The translations under genes were made by a program, and so were the position numbers. Below the pieces are notes generated by a model. That model saw only the letters and a list, made by a program, of their open reading frames with translations, ran no database searches and was not told where the DNA came from. Shown piece by piece: positions 9,701 to 17,676 of a DNA stretch of 64,000 nt (position 1 is its first letter; every line of letters begins with the position of its first letter). The stretch comes from an uncultured bacterium. GTDB lineage: Bacteria; Muiribacteriota; Ozemobacteria; Ozemobacterales; Ozemobacteraceae. The DNA is taken from the NCBI GenBank assembly GCA_937949615.1, contig CALEDQ010000005.1:1-64000 (forward strand), read 5' to 3'.

Positions 9701-10822
9701 TCCCATATGACCACTCCCAGCAGCGACGAAGCCAGCAACAAATGGTATACACCATTTCGCCTGCCTCCCGGCCCGCACGAGCTCGGGTTCAAGGTTTATG
9801 ACAGATGTGGCGACTTTTCTATCGCCACCAAAGCAATCTGGATCGCGGCTGAACCGGAAATTTTTGCCTTTAAAACCGACGTTGGCAGTATTTCCTGGGA
9901 AATCGGCATAAAGGACTACGAAAGGGGCAATCTGCCGGAAAGGGCCAGGAACATTGAACCGCTGGCAGGCGGTCTCGACCTTTCCCCGATCAAAGATGGC
10001 CCGATAAAGCATTATGACCAAGATGGAAACATTATGCTTGAAGGCTCTTTTACAGACAATATCCGAACCGGAATCTGGAAAAGACACAGAGACGACACAA
10101 CCAGCTCAAGCATCGCCGGCTCATTCGCTCAGATTGAATTTGACAGCAGCGGCAAACCGGTCAGATGGTATGAATCTACCGACTATATCGATGGTTCAGA
10201 CGATCGTTTTGCCGGCATCGAGCCTCCTTCTGGAGGCTCGGCAGACTTTGCCATCAAAATTACCGACACTGGTTATATCAGGCCAGAGTTTTACACTTCC
10301 AGTGTGTGTTCATTCACGGCCGGCATAAGAACTCTTGGAATGCCGGTTGCAACAATTACCCACCACATTGAAACCTTCAGTGGCGGGCAACGCAACGGCG
10401 AAGCAACCCATTCGCTTTATCAGACATACAATTCATCGATAGAGCAGTATAAAGGTGAATATCTCAATGATTTAAGAAGCGGTTCATGGGTAATTAAAAA
10501 GTTTGAAAATCTCACTGACCTTCGTCACACAACCCAGGGAAGCTTTGATAATGATCTGCGAAGCGGTGTCTGGACATGGGTTGAAAATGGGGGCCCAACT
10601 ATTTCTGCAAATTATCAGAATGGCACAGCGGCAGGAAGTTTTAGCATTGTCTGGACGGATGGCAATCACGCCGGCGGCAATTACCCGGTAAGTGGCACCG
10701 AAAAGTGGCCAATTCTCAATTCTGGAGGAAGTCAGGTTGGAACCTATACTCCACAGATTGAACCAATTCCACTGTCAACCTGGCCGATCACTGAAAGCCC
10801 TGACGATACCTATTTCTGGTAA
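6710..10822 (+). CDS. Large lipoprotein with Fn3 domain and MORN-like tail
   Basis: The 1370-residue protein has an N-terminal hydrophobic segment ending LCGC, a plausible lipobox, so it is probably lipid-anchored. A fibronectin type III-like domain covers roughly residues 428-505 (ITLGWDP near the start, VYTFQVAAFD near the end). The C-terminal third (about 1105-1340) contains repeats such as GSFTDNIRTGIW, GEYLNDLRSGSW and GSFDNDLRSGVW, similar to MORN-type or YwqK-like repeats. The middle is unassigned beta-rich sequence. The start was chosen because the lipobox follows it closely; the ribosome site is weak (AGGGGT). It is monocistronic and shares with the vWA gene only the upstream duplicated element. 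It is likely a surface or periplasmic protein of unknown ligand. Confidence 0.8.
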   Translation: MVKFSNQYVRWSVLLALLLTGILCGCSFFDLHDLQSDGENLINGPESGSANVAFNIVIPGRASLSPVIRAADTGAKVTFRITLLQPGDTKKPTITFLKTAAVQSDGSVTTSFTGLPEGSAIGEITIDGGNIGGKSLFHGASDLFPGDNTITVSPKGSLHQSDILANTMLTIAADPELIKIAKPNLVTNVANAAASLIASPDENVYAKVFETVTQSSLTLNQSSITQISIFSPDSTIRGTSLNSWAVTYDQFFKDTVLAGTGLVPVSLPRNGIGDYAIIAWENAGKSDFAFTSLGTASGTLRHYLKTATANGFTPGGSQIVMTDGSMVIAGSYNSRPTLIRWNGKENLDLSTGLTGTALTWKQVFEIAPVGTMTATISYLEYDLTGTGKLLCSIKDPSAGHRQFSVDPATGAAVEQVSVNNFGLWAQVGSGSITLGWDPIEAATKYQIFYATGTTLATTTAPFIEENSEVLLLENLVNSQVYTFQVAAFDSQGKALAWSTVIKATPLGAADPIIYANWKLATNTFEIGTAAMANVKITSYDLQSGMMSLEITGTSPFTPGSIITGVFNNQPVCVKLPFLGMQPPGPIPPGGTTAPAVYNVVVTKASMEEVFEECKYVFRGKMSQLPALSEKLINTSDPAYSLKMNYLRRNMRPALRAGFTSPITASPSYGAISLEMENFELDPDVVVNFETSWGSISQFEVRVDGYAQCDIYAKLLASAGVELPVLEGTLLPHDEIPFFVGPVPGTWAREVTASWKMSLNAEVEVKAGTKMRIDFRSGANYYRETGWGGQLLWRVQNTPILEAKLQGTFSNEAAIEMKNALKVGGLAGPELTLKPYIKSEATVSTEKPCQVDAALTMGVEGALKAVVQAWSYNIGEWGSEFPVLGPWVIAQKTVTANATPTLTLTGPYNLENKLSVVYNRLYNSGYYPHVFTSTGTDSFVLTIDDSKGLYRGIAKVEISVDGNPAFTTFNLDASTHSETGVTLTPYATLTLPFPFDLDSHMTTPSSDEASNKWYTPFRLPPGPHELGFKVYDRCGDFSIATKAIWIAAEPEIFAFKTDVGSISWEIGIKDYERGNLPERARNIEPLAGGLDLSPIKDGPIKHYDQDGNIMLEGSFTDNIRTGIWKRHRDDTTSSSIAGSFAQIEFDSSGKPVRWYESTDYIDGSDDRFAGIEPPSGGSADFAIKITDTGYIRPEFYTSSVCSFTAGIRTLGMPVATITHHIETFSGGQRNGEATHSLYQTYNSSIEQYKGEYLNDLRSGSWVIKKFENLTDLRHTTQGSFDNDLRSGVWTWVENGGPTISANYQNGTAAGSFSIVWTDGNHAGGNYPVSGTEKWPILNSGGSQVGTYTPQIEPIPLSTWPITESPDDTYFW

Positions 10823-10863
10823 AGCACAGCTGGTAAAAGCAGAATTCAGATTGCCAACAACAG

Positions 10864-10890
10864 AAAAACCGGCCTTTCGACCGGTTTTTT
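10864..10890. terminator. Bidirectional terminator between convergent genes
   Basis: AAAAACCGG and CCGGTTTTTT flank a 7-nt loop. T-runs are present on both strands, so it can serve both the lipoprotein gene and the solute-binding gene that ends at 10983. Confidence 0.8.
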
Positions 10891-10982
10891 AATTTGAAGT
10901 CTTTTCTTTGATTAACAGGCTTCATCAGTCTCCAGGAATTGCAGCAGTCCCGCAATAAATGAGGCAGATCAGCCTTTTAAAC

Positions 10983-12281
10983 TCAGCTGTCGAGCAGGCG
11001 CTCCTGAACTTTCTTCGCAGCACTGCCGAGCGCGTCTTTCGCGTTTTTCTGGCCAGAGAGAACCGCTTCGATTTCGGGGTTCACCAGGTCTTCGAGCAAG
11101 CCAAAGTCTTTAACGACCGGGTTCGGGCCGGCGTGTTTCATCTGTTCCATGAAGGTCATCAGATGCGGGTCTTCGAATTTGACCAGATCGTAGGCACCCA
11201 GATTGATCGGCAGCTGATTGAGCTCTGTGCACCAGCGCACCTGATTTTCGGCGCTGGTGAAGAAGGTCAGAAAGCTGTAGCAGGCTTCGGCATACTTCGA
11301 ACCCTTGAAAATCACCACGTCGGTGCCGCCAACATTGGTCGAAGTGCCAGCCGGGCCGGCCGGAATCAGACCAACGCCGAAATCCATCTTGGCATTCTTG
11401 AATTTGGCGAGGTTCCAGGGCCCCATCATGATCATCGCGTATTTGCCATTAACAAAGCCCTGTTCAGGGGTAATTGCACCTGGGCGCCAGGCACCGGCTT
11501 CGATCTTATGCTTTGCAAACAGGCTGGCCATCATTTCTACGGCTCCAACCGCCGCTTCTGAATCGATCAGACATTTGGTGCCGTCTTCAGAAACGATTCT
11601 GGCGCCATAGGTATTGAGAAAAGTCAGGTTCCACCACAGGGTGTTGAGCATCGCAAAGGCATACTGGCCCTTCGATTCGTCGGTCAGCTTCTTGCCGAAT
11701 TCGATGAATTCTTCCCAGGTTTTCGGCATAACACTGGCAAATTCGTTGGCTGGCGCAGCAGCAGCAGCACTGTCAGTCTCCGCCTGAGGTGGCAGCAGCC
11801 CGGCATCTCTGAACATCTGGCGGTTGTAAAACATCGCGACGCAGTTGCTCTGGTCGGGCAGGCCGTAGAACTTGCCGCCGACATTACATGAACCGATGGC
11901 GGCCGGCAGATACTGGGCTCTGATAGTTTCGAAGCCGAGGGTGCCGAGATCGACTACCGCATTTTTGCGGGCCAGTTCACAGACGAACGACCAGTCGACG
12001 CGGGCCATGTCGGGGCCCTGGCCAACCGTCAGTGCGGTGCGCAGCTTCGGCTTGTGACCATCGAATGGAATGCGAACCGGGCGGATGGTGAACTTCGGGT
12101 TGCCGGTTTCCCATTTCTTGATGATTTCCCGCAAAATCACTTCTTCCTGGTCGTTATAGGTGTGCCAGAAGGTGAGAATGGTTCTACCATCGGGGCTGGT
12201 GGCTATTGAGTCGTCCCAGCCGACGAAAACCAGGGCCAGATAAGCGATTACCGCAATTATGATCAGGTTTCTTTCTTTCAT
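10983..12281 (-). CDS. ABC transporter sugar-binding protein
   Basis: This 432-residue family 1 extracellular solute-binding protein has the typical opening FWHTYNDQEE and later GPDMARVDW and KTWEEFIEFGKKL. Instead of a lipobox it has an uncleaved-looking N-terminal membrane segment (residues 5-22), so it may be membrane-tethered. The start is placed at the ATG preceded by AGGGGAG; an upstream in-frame extension has no support. It is the last gene of a three-gene import operon (two permeases, then this), 11 bp after the second permease. The family takes up mono- or oligosaccharides; the actual sugar cannot be told. Confidence 0.85.
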   Translation of the reverse strand: MKERNLIIIAVIAYLALVFVGWDDSIATSPDGRTILTFWHTYNDQEEVILREIIKKWETGNPKFTIRPVRIPFDGHKPKLRTALTVGQGPDMARVDWSFVCELARKNAVVDLGTLGFETIRAQYLPAAIGSCNVGGKFYGLPDQSNCVAMFYNRQMFRDAGLLPPQAETDSAAAAAPANEFASVMPKTWEEFIEFGKKLTDESKGQYAFAMLNTLWWNLTFLNTYGARIVSEDGTKCLIDSEAAVGAVEMMASLFAKHKIEAGAWRPGAITPEQGFVNGKYAMIMMGPWNLAKFKNAKMDFGVGLIPAGPAGTSTNVGGTDVVIFKGSKYAEACYSFLTFFTSAENQVRWCTELNQLPINLGAYDLVKFEDPHLMTFMEQMKHAGPNPVVKDFGLLEDLVNPEIEAVLSGQKNAKDALGSAAKKVQERLLDS

Positions 12282-12292
12282 GGCTGCTCCCC

Positions 12293-13453
12293 TTATTCTT
12301 TGACCGCGCCCTGAGTCATGCCTTCGATGAAGTAGCGCTGTGCAAACAGGAACAGCACTGCAATCGGCACGATCGAGAAGCATGAAGCCGACATGATCAG
12401 ACCAAGTTCAGAGGTATACTGGCCCCTGAAAAGTGCCAGGCCAACCGGAAGGGTTATGCTGAGCGGGTTTTCGAAGTTGGTGACGATCAGCTGCCACAGG
12501 AAATTCGACCAGTGGAACAGGAAAGTCAGCAGAAACAGGGTGAGAATAATCGGCAGTGCCAGTGGCACGATAACGACCCTGAAGACCTGCCATTCAGAAG
12601 CGCCGTCAATCTGTGCGGCTTCGATAAGCGAATCGGGAATCGTGTCCATGAACTGCTTCAGCATGAAAATGCCGAATACTGAGGCGAGATGTGGCAGAAA
12701 CATGGCCCATTTGGTTCCGAACAGGCCCATTTTACAGACCATGAAAAACTGCGGCACCATGAACATCATGCCCGGAATCATCATCGTAGCGAGCAGCAGC
12801 ATAAACATCTGCTGTTTATAGGGCAGTTCTTTTTTCGAGAACACATAAGCACCCATAGAAGCGAACAGAGTGACGAGAAAAGCGGCGGTTGTGGCCACCA
12901 GCAGGCTGTTGAGAAAGTAGGTGCCGAAATTCTTCTTGTTTTCGATCGGGTCAAGAGCACCGGCCGCCACTGAAGCAGCGTCGGTTTTGAGCACGCGTCT
13001 GAAATTGTCGAGTGTCGGTTCAGACGGCACGATATCGAACGGGTTGGTTTTGCTGATCACCAGTTCCTGGCCAGAGGGTTTGAACGAGGTGCAGAGCATC
13101 CAGAAAAATGGAAACAGCACCACGACAACGCCGACCGCCAGAGCTTCGTAAAGAAACATGCGTTTGAGAAAGGCGACACGCATCTCATTTTTCGTTCTAA
13201 GAAAGCGCTGCACCACACAGATGGTGAGAATTATCGAGACGATTACCGCAAGGCCGTTATGAACCGGTGTCAGCTTCAGCATAAGTTCGCCGGCCTGCAT
13301 GGCACTTTCGGCTCCTTCACCGGTGGTGAAGGCAGAAAATACCATGGCACCAAACTTGAACAACTGACCAGAAATGACATAAGACATGGTAATCATTATG
13401 GCCAGCAGAATCATGAAAGCGAAAACTCTTGTGGGGTGCATATCTTTGCTCAT
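12293..13453 (-). CDS. Carbohydrate ABC permease, MalG-like
   Basis: The inner-membrane permease has the EAA loop EAAQIDGASEWQVFRVVIVP in its second half, which contacts the ATPase. At 386 residues it is about 100 longer than usual MalG relatives. The extra N-terminal part contains two additional hydrophobic segments (about 10-30 and 65-85) before the normal start of the fold at FPFFWMLCTSFKPSG. Its ATG overlaps the stop codon of the upstream permease gene (ATGA), which indicates translational coupling. No ATPase gene accompanies the operon, so the importer probably shares a general MsmX/MalK-type ATPase encoded elsewhere. Confidence 0.88.
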   Translation of the reverse strand: MSKDMHPTRVFAFMILLAIMITMSYVISGQLFKFGAMVFSAFTTGEGAESAMQAGELMLKLTPVHNGLAVIVSIILTICVVQRFLRTKNEMRVAFLKRMFLYEALAVGVVVVLFPFFWMLCTSFKPSGQELVISKTNPFDIVPSEPTLDNFRRVLKTDAASVAAGALDPIENKKNFGTYFLNSLLVATTAAFLVTLFASMGAYVFSKKELPYKQQMFMLLLATMMIPGMMFMVPQFFMVCKMGLFGTKWAMFLPHLASVFGIFMLKQFMDTIPDSLIEAAQIDGASEWQVFRVVIVPLALPIILTLFLLTFLFHWSNFLWQLIVTNFENPLSITLPVGLALFRGQYTSELGLIMSASCFSIVPIAVLFLFAQRYFIEGMTQGAVKE

Positions 13454-14382
13454 TTTTTCGCCTCCATTGCGTCGTTGCGGCTCGCAATACGCTGCTGCAG
13501 CCAGGTAATGCCCAGAGTGATGATCAGCAGCATATAAGAAATCGCGGCGGCGTAACCATAATTACCGGAATCAAACTGCTTGAAGAGATAGTAGCCGGCA
13601 ACCGAGGTCGAACCGACGGTTTCACCGCCCATTACCACCTGCGGGCCACCTGAGGTCATGGCATAGATTTCAGTAAAAGCGTTCAGTGAACCGATAACAC
13701 CTGTGATCACCATAAAAATAATGATCGGGCGCAGCAATGGCACAGTAATTTTGGTAAACTTCTGCCATTCTGATGCGCCGTCGATATCGGCGGCTTCATA
13801 AACCGCTTCAGGGATATTCTGCAGAGCGGCGAGAAACAGCACCATACCAAAACCGGCCCCCTTGAGCACCATCGCGATAACGACGGCGAGAAGAGCTGTA
13901 TAAGGGCTGCCGAGCAGACCAGTGGTATTGAAAAAATTGTTTTCGCCCATCAGCCAGGTGGTGATCTGGGCCAGAGCGCCGAATTTCGGGGCGTAGATCA
14001 GGGTCCAGATGACGCCGACGACCAGCATGTCGAGCACGTTGGGCAGAAAGAAGGCGCTTCTGAAAAAGCTCTTGCCGAACAGCTTATTGTCGAGCAGCAG
14101 CGCCAGAGCCAGTGAAGCGCAGATTCCGAGCGGAATACTGATAACCCCGTAAAGGGCCGTTACGCCAAGCGACCACCAGAACTGAAAATCGGTGATTATG
14201 CGCTTGTAGTTGGCAAGACCGACGAATTCGAGATTACTCAGGCTGTAGTCGGTTGGTGAGCCAAAGAAGCTCAGGTAAAACGAATAAAAGATCGGGAAAA
14301 TCAGAAAAGTCCCGAAAAGCAGCATAAAGGGCGAGAGAAACCCTGCAGCAACTGCGGTATCCTGTGAAGTCCTGATAGCCAA
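13450..14382 (-). CDS. Carbohydrate ABC permease, MalF-like
   Basis: This is a 310-residue sugar-importer permease with six predicted membrane helices and the EAA loop EAADIDGASEWQKFTKITVP. The start is assigned to a TTG at 14380-14382, because GGGAGG stands 8 bp upstream and the protein then begins directly before the first helix. An earlier TTG at 14416-14418 would add 12 residues but has no ribosome site. It is the first gene of the import operon and overlaps the next by 4 bp. With the MalG-like partner it forms the membrane channel. Confidence 0.87.
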   Translation of the reverse strand: MAIRTSQDTAVAAGFLSPFMLLFGTFLIFPIFYSFYLSFFGSPTDYSLSNLEFVGLANYKRIITDFQFWWSLGVTALYGVISIPLGICASLALALLLDNKLFGKSFFRSAFFLPNVLDMLVVGVIWTLIYAPKFGALAQITTWLMGENNFFNTTGLLGSPYTALLAVVIAMVLKGAGFGMVLFLAALQNIPEAVYEAADIDGASEWQKFTKITVPLLRPIIIFMVITGVIGSLNAFTEIYAMTSGGPQVVMGGETVGSTSVAGYYLFKQFDSGNYGYAAAISYMLLIITLGITWLQQRIASRNDAMEAKK

Positions 14383-14479
14383 AGTGCAGCCCTCCCTGTT
14401 GGTAGGTATCGAAACCAATTTTTCAAAGAGATTCTATCACACTTTGCGCCGAAACCATTATTAAAAACTACAGCAAGCT

Positions 14480-14977
14480 TCAGGGGCCTTCGGAAACGAA
14501 GCAATGCAGACCGAGAGCATTGAGAGCTTCAGCTTTTTCTTCAGCTTCTTTTTCGGTATTGAATGGGCCAACCAGCACGCGGTGAATTTCATACTGGTCG
14601 TCAGGCGGCGCCAGCGTTGGGGCAAAGCCATCGGTAGTGAGCTGATTGAAAACTTCTTTCGCCGAAGCTTCGTCGGCAAAGGCACCGAGCTGCACGAAAA
14701 ATTTCGGAGGTGCTGCAACCTGAATTTTCGCAGTCATCGGCTGTGAAACCCCTGTCGTTCCGACCGAAGCATTAACATTCATTGAAGGTGCGGCAGGAAC
14801 AGCTTTTTCAGTCGCTGAAGTAGATGGTGCTGATCTGTCACCATTGATATCGAGCAATACCCAGACGCCGGCACCAAGAAGAATGATAATTACGAAATAG
14901 ATAAGCCATTCTTTGATCCCATCACCAGCGTTAGCAGGCGGGCCCCAGTCAAACTGGCGTTGATTTGCTTCTGACAT
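14480..14977 (-). CDS. Single-pass SPOR-domain protein
   Basis: The 165-residue protein has a short cytoplasmic N-terminus, one membrane helix (about 23-43), a Ser/Thr/Ala-rich linker and a C-terminal SPOR domain (about 88-160, starting FFVQLGAFADEASA). SPOR domains bind peptidoglycan denuded of stem peptides and usually place proteins at the division septum. It lies 3 bp after the radical SAM gene and is probably co-transcribed with it. Ribosome site AAAGGAT. The role is inferred from the domain; it resembles FtsN-type organisation but is shorter. Confidence 0.8.
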   Translation of the reverse strand: MSEANQRQFDWGPPANAGDGIKEWLIYFVIIILLGAGVWVLLDINGDRSAPSTSATEKAVPAAPSMNVNASVGTTGVSQPMTAKIQVAAPPKFFVQLGAFADEASAKEVFNQLTTDGFAPTLAPPDDQYEIHRVLVGPFNTEKEAEEKAEALNALGLHCFVSEGP

Positions 14978-14980
14978 GAT

Positions 14981-15991
14981 TTATCCTTTCATTGTCGACT
15001 GAAAACGGCTTGTCTGCATAAACGGCAGTTTATGCCCACAGGCACAGATCTCTGATCTGCAGGTTACCACAACCTGATAATTGTTGCGACTTACCCAGGT
15101 CGCTCCGCACTGCGGGCAGTGGGTGTTCTGATCACCAGGCAGATTGCCAGGGTAAACGTATTTGAGCTTTTTGCGGGCAATTTCGACAAAACGTTCGATT
15201 GTAGAAGGTGCGGTCGCCGGCGCTGTTTCGTGATAGCGCGGAAAATACCGCGAAATATGCAGAGGCAGAGTGTCAGAAAGTGCCGCCACCCAGTCGACGA
15301 GTGCGGCAAACTCTGCCGGATCATCATTGAGACCGGTAACGACCAGATTAGTCAACTCGACATGCACGCCGCTCTCGACCGCGGCTCTGATGTTGTCTTT
15401 AACCGTATCGAGCCGGCCGCCACAGATTTTCTGGTAAAAATCAGCATTAAAAGCTTTCAGGTCAATGTTCATTGCATCGACGACCTGACAGAGATCGAGC
15501 CATGGCTCAGGGTTAAGGTAGCCATTGGTGACCATGACGGTCATCAGACCAGCCTGCTGCAACAAGGGCGCACAGTCGAGAATGTATTCATACCAGATAC
15601 CCGGTTCGTTGTAGGTGAAAGCCACACCGATATTACCGGCAATTGCCGCAGCTTCAGCTACCAGTTGCTGCGGCAACAGTTCTGCCGTTGGCTGCTTCTT
15701 CTGGGAAATATCAGAATTCTGGCAGAACCGGCAGTGCAGATTGCAGCCGTAAGTGCCAATTGAAAAGATTGGTCGGCCCGGGCAAAGATGGTAGAGCGGT
15801 TTCTTTTCGACCGGGTCGACACTTGCCGAAACCACTCGGCCATAAGTGAGAGCTATAAGCCTGCCATAGGTAACACCGCGACTGAGGCAGCTGCCAACGC
15901 CACCCTCGGCAATCAGACAATGATTCGGGCAAAGCTGACAGGCAACTTTGTCCTTTTCCTTCTTATAGTAGCGCGCTTCATGCATACTCAT
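14981..15991 (-). CDS. amrS: AmrS-like radical SAM enzyme
   Basis: This 336-residue radical SAM protein carries the cluster motif at Cys83, Cys87 and Cys90 (CNLHCRFCQN). It has an N-terminal cysteine set (Cys18, Cys21, Cys25, Cys35) and a C-terminal CPQC...CACG zinc-like pair, as in the AmmeMemoRadiSam (AmrS) family related to pyruvate-formate-lyase activases. The family's partners AmmeMemo (AmrA/AmrB) are not next to it here. The cofactor would be a 4Fe-4S cluster plus S-adenosylmethionine; the substrate is not established for this family member. The start was chosen for a GGAG 10 bp upstream; a second Met lies two codons in. Confidence 0.8.
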   Translation of the reverse strand: MSMHEARYYKKEKDKVACQLCPNHCLIAEGGVGSCLSRGVTYGRLIALTYGRVVSASVDPVEKKPLYHLCPGRPIFSIGTYGCNLHCRFCQNSDISQKKQPTAELLPQQLVAEAAAIAGNIGVAFTYNEPGIWYEYILDCAPLLQQAGLMTVMVTNGYLNPEPWLDLCQVVDAMNIDLKAFNADFYQKICGGRLDTVKDNIRAAVESGVHVELTNLVVTGLNDDPAEFAALVDWVAALSDTLPLHISRYFPRYHETAPATAPSTIERFVEIARKKLKYVYPGNLPGDQNTHCPQCGATWVSRNNYQVVVTCRSEICACGHKLPFMQTSRFQSTMKG

Positions 15992-16114
15992 AAGATACCA
16001 GCTCCGGTCAGACCTATTGATAACCGCAAAATTAAAACAGATTTAAGCACCGCATCTGTGTTTATCCGAATTTATCCGTGGCCGATAATTGCCGCGGCAT
16101 TAAACAATCCAGCA

Positions 16115-17551
16115 TCAGAAGCGGGGCTCGTTAGGTGTCGAGTTCACTTTGTAATCGACGGTGACACTGTTGGCATCGATCTGCTTGATTTTAAAGAGAG
16201 CGTAATTTTTTCTGACCGGGAACCAGGCCGCGAAGACATCGCCAACCTGAAGGGTGCGCCCGGCACTGAGGTCATTGAGAGCTGCCCCGGTATCGGCAAA
16301 ATACATGCCGGTAGTATTTTTCGGCGCACTTGAAAGAGCGGCCAGTTCTGGTTTGCCATCCATGTAGGCGACCAGCATCTGGCTGCCGTTATAGCTGCCA
16401 AGGCCTGACTGAACACTTATATATGACAGATTATTCTCAGTCGGAATCCCGTCTGTCAAAAAATCCGAGGCCAGAACCCCACCCTCGACCGCTGAACCAC
16501 CGGTAAGCATAAAAATTTTACTGCCTGTGGTTATCGCCGTGGTGGTGGTTGCAATATAGCTGTATTCAGCTACCACACCACTGAAAATACCTTCAGCACT
16601 CAGATCTATACGCCTTACAAGCAGCTTTACATACTGATCGGCAGCCGCTGACCTCTTTAAAAACAGGCCCAGAGCGAAGTCTTTGTCAGTGGCGGCAAAA
16701 GTATTGTTCTCGCTGGTCAGACCACCGACAAAATCCTGCAGCAGTTTTGCATCGGTGTATGAATCAAGGCTGACAGCATTTTCAAACAACGAAGTCGCAG
16801 TTGCAAGGGTGGTATAAAACCTTACACGCTGACCGCCACCAAGTTGCACAATCTGCAGATCGACCACACCGTCGCCGTTGAGATCGTTTTTCGGCTGCAG
16901 ATACACGATCTTGCCATTACTGTTCAGATCGCCGATCGCTTTGAGATAAGCGGTGTGTGACGCCAGTCTTTCTCTAACAATATTTGACACCAGCAGACTG
17001 GCACCCAGTTCTGTGGCGTTTTTCTGCATGGCGTTCTGCAGATCTGCTTTCAGACCGCTGACAATTGCCGGGAAACTGGCCAACATCTGGCTTTGTGGTT
17101 TATTCAAAGCTTCAGCAAGCAAAGCTGCGGCGGTCGTTTCAATATTGATCGAAAAATTTTCTTTTTCGACGTCGACAATATTGCTTTTAAGGGCAATTTT
17201 TCCGACAATCACCTGAATTTTATACTGCCCGGTTGAATCCTGAGGCACATTGAATACCTGCAGCGGCCAGCTGGTACCGGCTGCCGAATTAAGCGTGAAG
17301 CTGGCAACCTGATTACCGTTAACATAGACCGTGGCGGCAGAAAAAGCATTTCTGACCTGGCTGTCGGTATTATTAACAATTGCGGCCAGTAAGGTCGACT
17401 CGACGGTCTCAGGTAAAGTAACCGATCCTTTCAGGCTAACGTAGGAAGCCGGCAGAGTCGTACCGGTACTGCTTTTGCTGCCGAAACACCCGGTCAGCAG
17501 CAGTGATGCTGCCAGAAACAGCCATAGCAGGCTCAATCTGCAATTTTTCAT
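16115..17551 (-). CDS. Lipoprotein of unknown function
   Basis: The 478-residue protein has a clear lipoprotein signal (positively charged start, hydrophobic core, lipobox LLTGC). After it, residues 40-130 look like a beta-sandwich (SLKGSVTLPETVES). The middle contains a repeat-like line with Asn/Asp-Gly pairs (DLNSNGKIVYL, DLNGDGVVDL), which resemble calcium-binding loops. The rest is not recognised. It is transcribed on its own from a gap of about 120 bp upstream. No function is proposed. Confidence 0.75.
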   Translation of the reverse strand: MKNCRLSLLWLFLAASLLLTGCFGSKSSTGTTLPASYVSLKGSVTLPETVESTLLAAIVNNTDSQVRNAFSAATVYVNGNQVASFTLNSAAGTSWPLQVFNVPQDSTGQYKIQVIVGKIALKSNIVDVEKENFSINIETTAAALLAEALNKPQSQMLASFPAIVSGLKADLQNAMQKNATELGASLLVSNIVRERLASHTAYLKAIGDLNSNGKIVYLQPKNDLNGDGVVDLQIVQLGGGQRVRFYTTLATATSLFENAVSLDSYTDAKLLQDFVGGLTSENNTFAATDKDFALGLFLKRSAAADQYVKLLVRRIDLSAEGIFSGVVAEYSYIATTTTAITTGSKIFMLTGGSAVEGGVLASDFLTDGIPTENNLSYISVQSGLGSYNGSQMLVAYMDGKPELAALSSAPKNTTGMYFADTGAALNDLSAGRTLQVGDVFAAWFPVRKNYALFKIKQIDANSVTVDYKVNSTPNEPRF

Positions 17552-17623
17552 GTTTTAAAACCTCGTACAGTAGTTTTCTTAGAGCACTGTACCAGAAACC
17601 CCGCCCAAAGTACAACCGCCGAA

Positions 17624-17662
17624 AAGAAAAAAGCCTGCCGACCGGTAACCGGTCGACAGGCT
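17624..17662 (-). terminator. Intrinsic terminator of the cheY operon
   Basis: A long stem (GCCTGCCGACCGGT with ACCGGTCGACAGGC, one mismatch) is followed on the minus strand by a T-run (complement of 17625-17632). It lies 15 bp after the stop codon at 17677. Confidence 0.85.
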
Positions 17663-17676
17663 TCTGTCAGTGACGT

